DNA of 40,287 bases from UBA5359 sp002410925 [NCBI: bacterium UBP13_UBA5359] (GCA_002410925.1 DHPR01000008.1:1-40287), one strand, 5' to 3'. Positions 32,283 through 40,287 are shown, numbered from the stretch's first letter. Notes: a model not told the origin generated them from the sequence alone. Program-made: numbers and translations.

Positions 32283-32948
32283 ATGAAGAGCGATGCTGAA
32301 ATAGCGGCGGATGTTCTGGCATCTCTGGCCTGGGACCCGCGCGTGGACGAAACAGAGATATCTGTCCGTTCCAGCAATGGTGTCGTCGTTCTGTCAGGAA
32401 ACGTATCTACTTATGCTCGTAAGTTTGCCGCCGCCCAGGATACCAGAAGGGTGGAGGGTGTTAAGGATGTCGTCAATGAGATAAATGTCAGGCCGGAGAT
32501 TACCAGATCCGATTATGACATCGCCGATGATGTCAAGGCTGCTCTTACCTGGGATACGCGTGTCGATCCCAAGGAGATAGGTGTCGATGTCCGCGGCGGT
32601 GTCGTCACCCTTAGCGGTAAAGTAGATTCCTTTGCCGAAAAACGAGCGGCGGAAGAGGATACCTGGTGGACGCCGGGAGTAGTTGATGTAGACAATGATC
32701 TTTCCGTAATCAACTGGCAATCCAGGACGGATGAAGAGCTTAAGAATGCTGTTCATAATGCCTTTGTCCGTGACGTTTGGGTACCGACTAAGGATATTAT
32801 TATAGAAGTGATCGGAGGCGTTGTCAGGCTGAAAGGTGAAGTAGGTTCTTTTGCTGAAAAAACAGCGGCGGAAGATGATGCCTGGTGGACGCCGGGTGTC
32901 ATCAATGTTATCAATGATCTGGAAGTTCGCTCCCCGGCAGAAATATAA
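32283..32948 (+). CDS. Triple BON-domain protein
   Basis: 221 aa. Seen: three BON domains at about residues 1-70, 75-145 and 150-220, each with the Gly-V-V-x-L-x-G-x-V core (NGVVVLSGNV, GGVVTLSGKV, GGVVRLKGEV). No signal peptide, so cytoplasmic, unlike many BON proteins such as OsmY. Domains 2 and 3 end with almost the same text (FAEKRAAEEDTWWTPGV and FAEKTAAEDDAWWTPGV), also very similar at DNA level, showing a recent internal duplication. BON domains are thought to bind phospholipids or other ligands and act in osmotic or envelope stress. It is part of a cluster with a second, more diverged triple-BON protein at 33705. Confidence 0.88.
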   Translation: MKSDAEIAADVLASLAWDPRVDETEISVRSSNGVVVLSGNVSTYARKFAAAQDTRRVEGVKDVVNEINVRPEITRSDYDIADDVKAALTWDTRVDPKEIGVDVRGGVVTLSGKVDSFAEKRAAEEDTWWTPGVVDVDNDLSVINWQSRTDEELKNAVHNAFVRDVWVPTKDIIIEVIGGVVRLKGEVGSFAEKTAAEDDAWWTPGVINVINDLEVRSPAEI

Positions 32949-32984
32949 AACGATATCCATTTTGTGTGCACAGGAGGGTTTAAT

Positions 32985-33173
32985 ATGGTATCTATGACAG
33001 CTATAGCCCAATATCTGGAGGGTATTGATTTTCCTGCTACCAAAGGTGATGTGCTTCTTTTTGCTCATGAGCATAATGCTCCTTTGGACGTTATCGATGC
33101 GCTGGAGAGGATGCCGGAAGGTACTTTTCACAGCATGGCCGGTATATGGGACGCTGTCGGAGAGATCTCATGA
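32985..33173 (+). CDS. DUF2795 domain protein
   Basis: 62 aa from ATG 32985 (SD AGGAGGG 32972-32978). Seen: the DUF2795 pattern AIAQYLEGIDFPATKGDVLL, then AHEHNAPLDVIDALERMPEG and a final Trp helix. The domain is small, helical and of unknown function. In other bacteria it often occurs near stress genes. The stop overlaps the next start (ATGA), so the two are translationally coupled. Confidence 0.75.
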   Translation: MVSMTAIAQYLEGIDFPATKGDVLLFAHEHNAPLDVIDALERMPEGTFHSMAGIWDAVGEIS

Positions 33174-33703
33174 AGCGTCTGCAACAGGAATACCAGCCTA
33201 TGCGGCGCATCTTTTATCGCCCCAGACAGATCGATGCGGAGGATGGCAAATACCATATACGCAAAGAAGAGCCGTCGTTAGCCAGAATCTGTTCCGGCTG
33301 CGGTGCAATATCTTTGGAAAAGCGATGGTTTTTTGATAAAGCGCTAAAGGAAGAGCTCATAAACAGCGGGCAGTTCGAGTATGAATGTTGTCCGGGTTGT
33401 GCGGCGGTGGAGGCAGAGGAAGTAGGCGGGGTTGTTCTCCTAAGCGGAGGCTTTCTGGAAGGACGTACAGATGAACTGTTGAAGGCCATTCAGCATGAAG
33501 AAGAGGAATTGCGTGCAGATAATCCGGCATCTATGATTATCAATATAGCCTCTTCCGGTGAAAATATAGTTATTCGTACCGCCAATCCTTTTATGGCTGA
33601 GCGTATAGGTAAGAAACTGAAAAAGGCTTATGACGGTGAGTTGGCTATTATCTGGTCTCATGAGGATCGCTTGGTTAGAGTATATTGGTCACGGGAGGAA
33701 TAA
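33170..33703 (+). CDS. Zn-ribbon protein, BCAM0308/NMD3-like
   Basis: 177 aa from ATG 33170, which overlaps the preceding stop by 4 bp; an ATG eight codons upstream is also possible. Seen: RPRQIDAEDGKYHIRKEEPS, then a first zinc half CSGCG and a second half CCPGC about 35 residues later. A C-terminal domain of mixed strands (IVIRTANPFMAERIGKKLKK) follows. This resembles the short bacterial BCAM0308-type proteins, which share a zinc ribbon with the archaeal/eukaryotic ribosome-export factor NMD3. The role in bacteria is unknown; nucleic-acid or ribosome binding is the obvious guess. Context: inside the dodecin-BON-DUF2795 cluster. Confidence 0.6.
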   Translation: MKRLQQEYQPMRRIFYRPRQIDAEDGKYHIRKEEPSLARICSGCGAISLEKRWFFDKALKEELINSGQFEYECCPGCAAVEAEEVGGVVLLSGGFLEGRTDELLKAIQHEEEELRADNPASMIINIASSGENIVIRTANPFMAERIGKKLKKAYDGELAIIWSHEDRLVRVYWSREE

Positions 33704-33704
33704 G

Positions 33705-34352
33705 ATGCCCAGAGATGAGGAGATATGCTGGCAGATCAGAGAGGCTATGGCCAGGGATTTAGATCTCGATATTTATAGTATAAATATAGATTGCGTCAAT
33801 GGCCTGGTCAGGCTCGATGGTCTGGTGGAGAATGCCGAGGCAAGATCCAGAGCTGAGCAGATAGCTTCCGCGGTAGAGGGAGTCAGATTTGTGGATAACT
33901 CTCTTACCGTGCCTATAGATAGGGATATACCAGACAGAAAGCTTGAAGATGCAGCCCGGAAGGCGGCCAGCCGGGAAGCCGGACTCGATCTCAAAGATGT
34001 AGAGGTTGAAGCAGCCGAGGGAAATATTATTCTTAAAGGGAATGTACAATCCATCGGCGATGTCCGTAAGGCTGAAGAGGTGGTAGAAAGAATCAAGGGA
34101 GCCCGGGATGCCATAAACGAGCTTGGCGTGCACCATATCGGTTATGATGATCGGATCAACCTTACTGTAGAGCAGAATATTAATTCGGACAGGGAGCTGT
34201 CGCAACTCAATGTTACCGCTTATACGGAAGGAGGCACAGTCTTTCTGAATGGTGCGGTCAATACTATTGAGCAGCGCAAGCGGGCAGAAAGATTGGCTGG
34301 ACAGGTGGAGGGAGTCAGAGAAGTAAGAAACAGATTAGAAGTTCTGGATTGA
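33705..34352 (+). CDS. Second triple BON-domain protein
   Basis: 215 aa from ATG 33705 (SD GGGAGG 33693-33698); the longer open frame from 33630 overprints the preceding gene. Seen: three BON domains with cores VNGLVRLDGLV, AEGNIILKGNV and EGGTVFLNGAV, each followed by an E-R-V/A-E-x-I/L helix and a G-V-R/A-x-V strand. No signal peptide. It is clearly diverged from the BON protein at 32283 and lacks the WWTPGV signature, so it is not a recent copy. It probably closes the stress-type cluster. Confidence 0.85.
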   Translation: MPRDEEICWQIREAMARDLDLDIYSINIDCVNGLVRLDGLVENAEARSRAEQIASAVEGVRFVDNSLTVPIDRDIPDRKLEDAARKAASREAGLDLKDVEVEAAEGNIILKGNVQSIGDVRKAEEVVERIKGARDAINELGVHHIGYDDRINLTVEQNINSDRELSQLNVTAYTEGGTVFLNGAVNTIEQRKRAERLAGQVEGVREVRNRLEVLD

Positions 34353-34355
34353 ACT

Positions 34356-34384
34356 AGACATATGTCTTCAGCATAATATATACT
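34356..34384 (+). promoter_or_regulatory. Palindrome and -10 box directly before rsmI
   Basis: A perfect 12-bp palindrome, AGACATATGTCT (34356-34367), is followed by AT-rich DNA with TATACT at 34379-34384. If that is the -10 box, transcription would start at about 34391-34392, exactly at the rsmI ATG. No SD is visible before that ATG. Confidence 0.3.
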
Positions 34385-34391
34385 ATATGAT

Positions 34392-35234
34392 ATGCTAAAG
34401 ACGATGACACAGCAGGGGTGCCTGTATGTTTGCGGCACCCCTATCGGCAATCTTGAGGATATATCGTTGCGCGCCCTGAAGATATTGCGCCAGGTGGATT
34501 TAGTGGCGGCAGAGGATACGCGGCATACCCGCAAACTGCTTAACTATTATGATATTAAGGTTGAGCTTATCTCCTATCATGAGCACAACAAATATGAACG
34601 CGGCCGTGAACTGGTGAGACGTATCGCAGATGGGCGGCAGGTGGCGTTGGTCTCAGATGCCGGTATGCCCGGCATATCGGATCCGGGGCATGAGCTGATA
34701 GCAGCCGTGCTGGAAGCCGAATTGGCGGTTATACCGGTGCCGGGACCGACAGCTGCCGTTACTGCGCTGGTAGTATCCGGCCTAAAGACGGACCGGTTTG
34801 CTTTTATGGGTTTCCTCCCCAGGAAGAGGAACGAACGGCTGGCAGAGCTTGAACGGCTGAAGAATTACCCCTATACAATAATCTTTTATGAAGCGCCGCA
34901 TCGGTTGAAGGCCACTCTAAGGGATATGTATGAAGTTCTGGGCAACAGAAAAGCCTCAGTATCACGCGAACTTACCAAGCTATATGAGGAAACCTTGAGG
35001 ACGCATTTGCAATCTCTGAGAGAACATTTTGAGCACAACGAACCCCGGGGAGAGATAACTCTGATAATCGAAGGCGCGGGAGAGGATTCTCTCGCTCATA
35101 TGCCTGCTGATATCGACCTCGATGAGCTGCTGCAACAGCTTCTTGCCGGCGGTCTTAGTAAGAGCGAGGCGGCACGTGAAGCAGCCTCAAGGACAGGTCT
35201 GCCGCGGCGCGAGCTGTATAAGCGGATGCTCTGA
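34392..35234 (+). CDS. rsmI: 16S rRNA (cytidine-1402 2'-O) methyltransferase RsmI
   Basis: 280 aa. Seen: the tetrapyrrole-methylase fold with LYVCGTPIGNLEDISLRAL, VAAEDTRHTRKLL, ISYHEHNKYERG, VALVSDAGMPGISDPGHELI, IPVPGPTAAVTALVVSG, FMGFLPRK and the late FYEAPHRL. The C-terminal helical domain with SKSEAAREAASRTGLPRREL is typical of RsmI. Role: SAM-dependent methylation of the ribose of C1402 in the ribosomal P site. The first ATG (34392) has no SD; the second (34404) has none either, so the start is uncertain by four codons. Length agrees with the family (275-290 aa). Confidence 0.92.
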   Translation: MLKTMTQQGCLYVCGTPIGNLEDISLRALKILRQVDLVAAEDTRHTRKLLNYYDIKVELISYHEHNKYERGRELVRRIADGRQVALVSDAGMPGISDPGHELIAAVLEAELAVIPVPGPTAAVTALVVSGLKTDRFAFMGFLPRKRNERLAELERLKNYPYTIIFYEAPHRLKATLRDMYEVLGNRKASVSRELTKLYEETLRTHLQSLREHFEHNEPRGEITLIIEGAGEDSLAHMPADIDLDELLQQLLAGGLSKSEAAREAASRTGLPRRELYKRML

Positions 35235-35346
35235 TTGAAGGGCCTTTCCGTGTTTTATTGAAACGAAACCGGTTGTGGCTTTCATCAGGCCGGTAACTGA
35301 ACAGGGTAATCGTAATTATAATTTATATATGCGAGGACAACCGATC

Positions 35347-36663
35347 ATGAGCAAGGATAGATCTCTTTCCCCTGAATTGCTGGAGCAGCATCTTTCTCAT
35401 TTGACAAAGGATATCGGAGTACGCCTGGCCGGGTCGGAGGGCGAGCGGCTGGCGGCCGAATATATTGCCGGAGAGTTTGCCGGCTATGGCGCCGCTGTAT
35501 CGTTGGAGGAATATGAGATCCAAAGCCGGGTAGTGGAGGAGCAGCATCTTTTAATCAATATCGGCGGCAGGTGGGAAGAGTTTCCCTGCTCTCTCTTTAG
35601 CAATACTCCCGGCACTGACGGCAGGATGCTGGAAGCACCCTTGGTCTTCTTTGAAGGTGCCGGCAGCAGTGGCCTTCCTGATCTTTCCGATTTACGAGGG
35701 CGGGCGGTAGTCCATCTGGGAACGCATATTGAATCCAGGAATTACTACCGCGCCCTGATGGAAGCCGAGCCTGCCTTTCTGTTGATGGTTGATATCAGGT
35801 ATCCCGGTAACGTACCCCTGGCCGACGGCATGTTTCCGGCTTATACGCACAGCATGGGAGCTCTGCCTACTGTCAATGTGGCCTTTATGGATGCCTGGAG
35901 ATGGAAAGCGGAGGGAGCAACAACAGCCCGTTTATCTGTTCGGGGAGGTATGCAGCCCGGTATCTCACAAAATGTGATCGCCGATCTTCCCGGAACGGAT
36001 CCCGGGTCCGGGCTGGTGATTATCGGTGCTCATCATGATACCCAGGCCGATTCTGTCGGCGCCGATGACAATGCGGTAGGAGTGGCCGGTCTGCTTGAGC
36101 TGGTCCGGGCCCTCTCTTCGTTGAAGTTGAAGAGAGATATCAGGTTGATCAGCTTTGGGGCGGAGGAGCAGCTATCGGTCGGCAGTGCCGTTTATGTGAG
36201 ACGGCACCGGCAGGAGATGAAAGAGAGAGGCCTGCTGATGGTCAATCTGGATAGCTACGGCTCTCTTCTGGGATGGACTGAACTGATCTGCAACGGATCG
36301 CAGGAGCTGGCCGATTACGCTCGCAGCTTCTACGAAGCGGGAGGGCAATATATAAAGATAAGCCGTAAAATGGAGCCTTATGCCGATCATTTTCCCTTTG
36401 TGGCTGCAGGCGTCTGCGGGCTGTACCTGGGACGCAGCAATTGTCTGGGCGGCAGGTTCTTTCACCATCGCCCCGATGACAATATGAGCCGAATATCGGT
36501 CCGGATAACAGCAAGCCTGCTTGCTTGCACCGCTGCTCTGATAAGAGATGCCTGTATGGCAAAGAGACCTTTCAAGCCGGGAATACCTTCTGAGGAGGCG
36601 CAGACTATAGCCGGCCTCTGGGAAGATCTCTTCGGCGGCTGGGATCAGTGCGTATCCTTGTAA
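35347..36663 (+). CDS. M28-family zinc aminopeptidase-like protein
   Basis: 438 aa from ATG 35347 (SD GAGGAC); the open frame starts at GTG 35275, without conservation. Seen: the two-zinc peptidase core in order: GAHHDTQ (His, Asp), GADDNAVGVAGLLE (bridging Asp), SFGAEEQ (catalytic Glu and Glu ligand), LDSYG (Asp) and FFHHRPDDN (final His). An N-terminal domain precedes it (PA-like insert around residues 100-190). No signal peptide is visible, so probably cytoplasmic. It likely releases N-terminal residues from peptides; its specificity is unknown. Its 3' end overlaps, tail to tail, the end of the discoidin-like gene on the other strand by 19 bp. Confidence 0.85.
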   Translation: MSKDRSLSPELLEQHLSHLTKDIGVRLAGSEGERLAAEYIAGEFAGYGAAVSLEEYEIQSRVVEEQHLLINIGGRWEEFPCSLFSNTPGTDGRMLEAPLVFFEGAGSSGLPDLSDLRGRAVVHLGTHIESRNYYRALMEAEPAFLLMVDIRYPGNVPLADGMFPAYTHSMGALPTVNVAFMDAWRWKAEGATTARLSVRGGMQPGISQNVIADLPGTDPGSGLVIIGAHHDTQADSVGADDNAVGVAGLLELVRALSSLKLKRDIRLISFGAEEQLSVGSAVYVRRHRQEMKERGLLMVNLDSYGSLLGWTELICNGSQELADYARSFYEAGGQYIKISRKMEPYADHFPFVAAGVCGLYLGRSNCLGGRFFHHRPDDNMSRISVRITASLLACTAALIRDACMAKRPFKPGIPSEEAQTIAGLWEDLFGGWDQCVSL

Positions 36664-37247
36664 GCCTTGAGATCGTTCAGCACTTGCTCCAGCCTGTTGA
36701 TCAGTAAATCCAGCTCTTTATCCGATTGCACAGCTTCATAAGCCCCCACCTTGAAGATTTCGGCATAACGGTTGCTGCCCCAATTGGATAGCACCCTTAT
36801 CATCAGATACTTTGTCTTAACAGGCTTGAAATAGAAATCCTGCTGGTTCGAGCGCAGTTCTAAACGAAAGTTACCTACGGAAGAAAAACCCTCCCGAGGG
36901 CCGGAAGTGGATACCAGTATCTCAAAATCCTTTATCCAGCGTACATCTATATCTCTGACGAAAGCCAGCATGGATACCTTGTTAATCTCTATTACCGCTT
37001 CATCCTTGAAAGCAAAGACAATTTCCTGCGGAAAGACAGCGTCAGAGCTGCTCCAGCCGCAATCAGTCTTCTTCTCGTCTATCAGGTTGGACGCCGCCCA
37101 GGTATTGTCATTATACTGGCTGGTGAAACCGATCAGCTTGCCACCGTTGGAGATATCCAGCAGATTACTGCCGCCGGAGGCGGCGAAAGCAGGAAGAGAT
37201 AATACTAGAGAGAGGCTTAAACAGATTAATATCTTGATTTTTGACAT
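36645..37247 (-). CDS. Exported discoidin-like (F5/8 type C fold) protein
   Basis: 200 aa from ATG 37247 (perfect SD AGGAGG); an ATG 21 codons earlier lacks support. Seen: a signal peptide (IKILICLSLSLVLSLPAFAA), then a domain resembling carbohydrate-binding jelly rolls of the F5/8 type C family: NLLDISNGGKLIGFTSQYND, a Trp/Asn motif WAASNLIDEKKTDCGW and strand patterns with YLMIRVLSNWG. A C-terminal heptad-like helix (DLLINRLEQVLNDLKAY) ends it. Role: probably binds glycans or surfaces outside the cell. It is divergent from the AraC-type regulator at 37521, which may control it. Confidence 0.7.
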   Translation of the reverse strand: MSKIKILICLSLSLVLSLPAFAASGGSNLLDISNGGKLIGFTSQYNDNTWAASNLIDEKKTDCGWSSSDAVFPQEIVFAFKDEAVIEINKVSMLAFVRDIDVRWIKDFEILVSTSGPREGFSSVGNFRLELRSNQQDFYFKPVKTKYLMIRVLSNWGSNRYAEIFKVGAYEAVQSDKELDLLINRLEQVLNDLKAYKDTH

Positions 37248-37334
37248 AACATCCGACCTCCTGAGATAGTTCAATACAATATTAAGCATTTGCGGCCCAA
37301 ATAATGCCAAACGGACTATCTTCTAATATATGCC

Positions 37335-37379
37335 TGTTCGTTATACTTACGGTATGCGAACATCTGATTACATTATAAT
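37335..37379. promoter_or_regulatory. Operator-like dyad and -10 box before the AraC gene
   Basis: TGTTCG-TT-ATAC (37335-37346) and GTAT-G-CGAACA (37352-37362) form an inverted repeat with one small asymmetric bulge. An exact TATAAT (37374-37379) follows. The dyad occupies the -35 region, as expected for an activator or repressor site. The predicted leader before 37521 would be about 135 nt. Confidence 0.4.
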
Positions 37380-37520
37380 ACAATTTATGATAAAGCGCAT
37401 AGTCGCTTAGCAAGCACATACAGCCGAGAGGCTTTATCGTCCTGGGAAAATAGAGGGAATCAATGCATCTGTATAGAATTAAATTAAGCAAGCGAAGGGT
37501 GATATTCATATGTCAATAGG

Positions 37521-38384
37521 ATGCCTGTTATGACCGATGATTATATTAAACCCGTCCATGAGCCTGTGCTTATGCATCCCGATGACCCTCCAATAATCGT
37601 TTCTTGGGCGAGAGCTATATTCAACAATCATGCATTAACTTATCATCGGGAGGTAGAGCTACAGTTCATAAGGCAGGGCCAGGGGGCATATTTTATTCAG
37701 GATCAGAATTATGCCTTTAAGAAGAATTCCCTGATTGTAATTCGTCCTAATGAGTTACACAGGTTGATACCCCATCCCGATCTGCGGCTAGAGAAATATA
37801 CTGTTCTTTTCCCGGAAAATGTGTTGGAAGGCGATAGCAAATCGGCCCCTTTCTCTGTAGATTTTCCCCGGCATATCAGCTTGCCGGAAAGAGATGCTAC
37901 AGATATAGAGATAATTCTCAGAAGTATAGAAGCGGAGAGAAGATATCGTCGATCTTACTGGATGGAGGTGGTAAAGACGGATTTAAAAAAGCTCCTCCTG
38001 TTTATAAGAAGAAACCGTATTTCAGGTAACGAGGATGCGCCGAAACCTGAGAATCAATTGGTGAAAAAAATAGTAAGTTATATAGAGCAGAACTTTGCGC
38101 AGGACCTTACGCTTAACTCCTTATCCGAAATATTCTCTCTGTCACCCAGCTATCTGTCGCGTCTTTTCAAAAGAAGCACCGGCTTGAACCTGAAGCATTA
38201 CGTTCTTCAGAGACGTATCCTTGAGGCAAAACGTTTATTGGAGAATGACCCCATGCTCAAGATATCCGCGATGCCGCAGATGGTTGGCTTCAACGATTTC
38301 CCGGTATTCAATCAAAACTTCAAACAGATTGTCGGGCTTACACCTTCCGCCTATCGCAAGGTTATGAGCGAGCATAATAAATAA
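37521..38384 (+). CDS. AraC-family transcriptional regulator
   Basis: 287 aa. Seen: an N-terminal cupin-like sensing domain (ELQFIRQGQGAYFIQDQNYA, then NSLIVIRPNELHRLIPHP) and two C-terminal HTH motifs (LTLNSLSEIFSLSPSYLSRL and the second around MPQMVGFNDFPVFNQNFKQI). The final GLTPSAYRK is the family signature. Role: DNA-binding regulator, probably responding to a sugar or similar small ligand. The start is uncertain: no clear SD precedes ATG 37521, and ATG 37530 is an alternative. The gene is richer in A+T than most of the window. Divergent neighbour: exported discoidin-like protein. A 186-bp AT-rich gap without a gene follows. Confidence 0.85.
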   Translation: MPVMTDDYIKPVHEPVLMHPDDPPIIVSWARAIFNNHALTYHREVELQFIRQGQGAYFIQDQNYAFKKNSLIVIRPNELHRLIPHPDLRLEKYTVLFPENVLEGDSKSAPFSVDFPRHISLPERDATDIEIILRSIEAERRYRRSYWMEVVKTDLKKLLLFIRRNRISGNEDAPKPENQLVKKIVSYIEQNFAQDLTLNSLSEIFSLSPSYLSRLFKRSTGLNLKHYVLQRRILEAKRLLENDPMLKISAMPQMVGFNDFPVFNQNFKQIVGLTPSAYRKVMSEHNK

Positions 38385-38570
38385 TATCGTTTATTCTGAA
38401 AATAATTATAGAGTGTGGATAATATGGAGAACAACATAAAAGCATAAGATGACAAAAAATCATATGATATGGACAAGTAACCATATTGCTATCTTATGAC
38501 TGTGGAAATATCATATAACTACGGCAGATAGCTTTGGAGGCGAAGAATAAAAGATCGGGGGGCCAGGAAA

Positions 38571-39275
38571 TTGCTCGAGAAAAAGGGATTTACCCTTATT
38601 GAACTTTTAGTCGTTATTGCTATAATCGCTCTGTTGGCAGCTATACTCTTCCCTGTATTTTCACAGGCAAGGGAGAAGGCCAGGCAAACCAAGTGTGCCA
38701 GCAATCTGAAGAATTTGTGCGCAGCGATGCTGATGTATGCTCAGGATTATGATGAGTATTTTGTTCCCAACACGACCGGCAAGGATAAAAACGGGGATAC
38801 CATCCGTTGGCCGGTTATTCTTAGCAACTATACGGGAAATAAGTGCGATACCGTAAAGGAGTTTCGCGATAAAGCGAAATCGGATTCGGTCTTCTTTTGC
38901 CCAAGCCAGGCAATTGATAAAACCCAAACATTCTCACTAGAGGATTGGGTTTCTTACGGTCTTAACGGTTATCTCTCCGTAGGTGGCATTACACCAGGAA
39001 AAACTCCGGCGCAGATCACCGTTTTCAAACGTTCTCATGACAGGGTAGCTCTATTTATCGATACCAGATACACTGCAGGCGGCGTACCATATGACGATCT
39101 GGGCTATAGGACACTGACTCCCGCTTATCTGGATACGGGACGCCATAAAGGGCGTATCCAGATAGGCTGGCTTGATGGGCATGTCAGCAACGTAGACGCG
39201 GCCTGGGCTGCAAATAATATCGCTTCCGGTGCGGATATCCTTGCTTATGGTGAATTATTAACGAACTATTGGTGA
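38571..39275 (+). CDS. Prepilin-type pseudopilin with H-x9-DG motif (second copy)
   Basis: 234 aa from TTG 38571 (AGGA 5 bp before). Seen: a very short leader MLEKKG, then the methylation/helix region [20 protein letters not shown], followed by [18 protein letters not shown] and YAQDYDEYF. This is the strongest Armatimonadota-like signature in the window. The C-terminal [12 protein letters not shown] motif follows. Role: probably assembled or secreted through a type II/IV-pilus-like system; individual function unknown. Same family as the gene at 11926 but well diverged; here the leader is short and standard. The next gene encodes an exported binding protein, so both may form one surface-related unit. 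Confidence 0.85.
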   Translation: MLEKKGFTLIELLVVIAIIALLAAILFPVFSQAREKARQTKCASNLKNLCAAMLMYAQDYDEYFVPNTTGKDKNGDTIRWPVILSNYTGNKCDTVKEFRDKAKSDSVFFCPSQAIDKTQTFSLEDWVSYGLNGYLSVGGITPGKTPAQITVFKRSHDRVALFIDTRYTAGGVPYDDLGYRTLTPAYLDTGRHKGRIQIGWLDGHVSNVDAAWAANNIASGADILAYGELLTNYW

Positions 39276-39467
39276 TACTCTTTAGCAAGTATGCTGCAAG
39301 AGAGAATAACCGGTGCTATAAACTTTACGGAGAAGGATAAGATATTTGCAAGTTGCCTGGTTGAGCCGGTTCTGTGCCCCTGGCTGATAGAATAAGCCTT
39401 TGTGGGCGACCTTCGCTGTTCGGAAGATCAAGGCATGATGTGTGTTGAATATATGAAGGTGCAAGAA

Positions 39468-40157
39468 ATGCGTAAAATATGGATCGTTATGTGTGCCGTT
39501 ATCGTAGTTGTGAGCCTGGTATCTGCAGCTGGCGCTGCGACCAACATTATGCCCAATCCTGGGGCGGAGGAGGTGGGAGCATCTCCTTACAGCGGATATC
39601 CTCAGGAATTGTTATCGCTCAGAGGCAAGGCGGCTGAATTCATACCTATTGAAGGCTGGGGATGTTATCCATCATGCGGTTATTGCACCTGGGGAGCGAC
39701 CGATAAGGAAGTGCATAGCGGAAAATACAGTGCCTTTCTGACTGTTGACGGAAGCGATGACAGGGGCGTAACGGATCTTAATATATGCCTGGGGCAAACC
39801 GATGGGCGCAATGGTAAGTATGCCTTTACTGCTAAAGCCAATACAGCTTATCGTTTCTCGTTCTGGTTGAAAGGTGACCCTGCGCCTGCAGTAGTTTATG
39901 TCAGATGGCTGGCCTGGAAAACGGAAGAAGGCTTGCCGGAAGATCGTGAATGGAGAGATACCAATCTTATAGGCAGCAAGAGGATTATACCCAGTGCTGA
40001 ATGGAAGAAATATGAGGGTACATTCACGACGGCGGCCGATACCAAAAAGTTTGTAGTGCGTATCCAGATACCTTTGCAGGCTAAATCCCAGAAGGGTCAG
40101 ACAATATACATAGAGGATGTCGAGATAACCGAACTTACAGAGGGAAGAGTAAAGTAA
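39468..40157 (+). CDS. Exported carbohydrate-binding-module-like protein
   Basis: 229 aa from ATG 39468 (SD AAGGTG); ATG 39453 is an alternative. Seen: a signal peptide (IWIVMCAVIVVVSLVSAAGA) and then the typical opening of CBM4/9-like domains, TNIMPNPGAEEV, with the pair HSGKYSAFLTV and YRFSFWLKGD and the closing strands GQTIYIEDVEITEL. Cysteines in CYPSCGYC may form a disulphide. No catalytic residues are evident, so it likely binds polysaccharide on or outside the cell. The 190 bp before it contain a small hairpin GGCT-GATAGAATA-AGCC (39383-39399) and no gene. Confidence 0.65.
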   Translation: MRKIWIVMCAVIVVVSLVSAAGAATNIMPNPGAEEVGASPYSGYPQELLSLRGKAAEFIPIEGWGCYPSCGYCTWGATDKEVHSGKYSAFLTVDGSDDRGVTDLNICLGQTDGRNGKYAFTAKANTAYRFSFWLKGDPAPAVVYVRWLAWKTEEGLPEDREWRDTNLIGSKRIIPSAEWKKYEGTFTTAADTKKFVVRIQIPLQAKSQKGQTIYIEDVEITELTEGRVK

Positions 40158-40262
40158 TAATATTCCGAGCATAAAGGTTATAAGGTTATACTGATAAGAA
40201 ATAGCTATATATAACAAGCCCGGAGAATGTGAAAGCGGGCGTACAAAAAGCAGGAGGCAATA

Positions 40263-40287
40263 ATGAACGACGAAAAGAAGTGGTGGG
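40263..40287 (+). CDS. Start of a further gene, cut by the window edge
   Basis: ATG 40263 with a strong SD (AGGAGG 40252-40257) and eight codons (MNDEKKWW). The product cannot be named. The preceding 100 bp contain a tandem GGTTATA pair near 40178-40192 and a small GCCCG...CGGGC inverted repeat. Confidence 0.5.

Overview
The window looks like a chromosomal segment from an anaerobic, double-membraned bacterium, most probably an Armatimonadota-type lineage. The best clues are two pseudopilin genes (11926-12699, 38571-39275) with a GFTLIELL prepilin N-terminus, a following AR(D/E)KAR...SNLK...DYDE stretch and a C-terminal H-x9-DG motif, a combination typical of Armatimonadota and planctomycete-like genomes. 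A TolC-MacA-MacB efflux operon implies an outer membrane. Hybrid cluster protein, HydG and an Hyf-like membrane complex imply anaerobic redox metabolism. This taxonomic call is inference; no rRNA gene is present.

Layout. 1-2880 is a graveyard of mobile elements: a fused transposase/ExeA-type ATPase remnant, a DUF6431 transposon gene, IS21 istA and istB pieces in an order that cannot be one intact element, and between them a truncated ImmA metallopeptidase-PIN pair. 2875-6648 is a nitrosative/oxidative stress module: a Crp/Fnr regulator divergent from a [4Fe-4S] protein, cupin, rubredoxin and hybrid cluster protein, closed by a strong terminator. 6839-11760 is sbcDC. 11926-15868 holds a pseudopilin gene, a Zn/Mn-type ABC importer and a methyltransferase.

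16016-23209 is the most interesting block: a six-gene hyfBCEFGI-like operon. The membrane subunits keep the residues expected of ion pumps. The catalytic subunit has lost the four cysteines of the [NiFe] site, and the NuoB-like subunit has lost all ligands of the proximal [4Fe-4S] cluster. This fits the poorly understood energy-converting-hydrogenase-related (Ehr) complexes rather than a hydrogenase. 23394-28163 is the tolC-macA-macB efflux operon.

28168-30146 (minus strand) encodes HydG and a TM1266-family [FeFe]-hydrogenase-associated protein. They lie behind a near-consensus promoter and a leader of about 155 nt that ends in an intrinsic terminator. Its terminator arm, Shine-Dalgarno sequence and a candidate antiterminator all compete for one strand, so it looks like an undescribed attenuator or riboswitch. 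A divergent gene at 30268 encodes a thioredoxin-reductase-like flavoprotein without recognisable NADPH motifs.

31308-34352 is a compact cluster of small stress-type proteins (membrane-anchored protein, dodecin, two triple-BON proteins, DUF2795, a Zn-ribbon protein). The remainder holds rsmI, an M28 peptidase, an exported discoidin-like protein, an AraC regulator, a second pseudopilin, an exported carbohydrate-binding-like protein and the first codons of another gene. No rRNA, tRNA, CRISPR array or replication origin was recognised.
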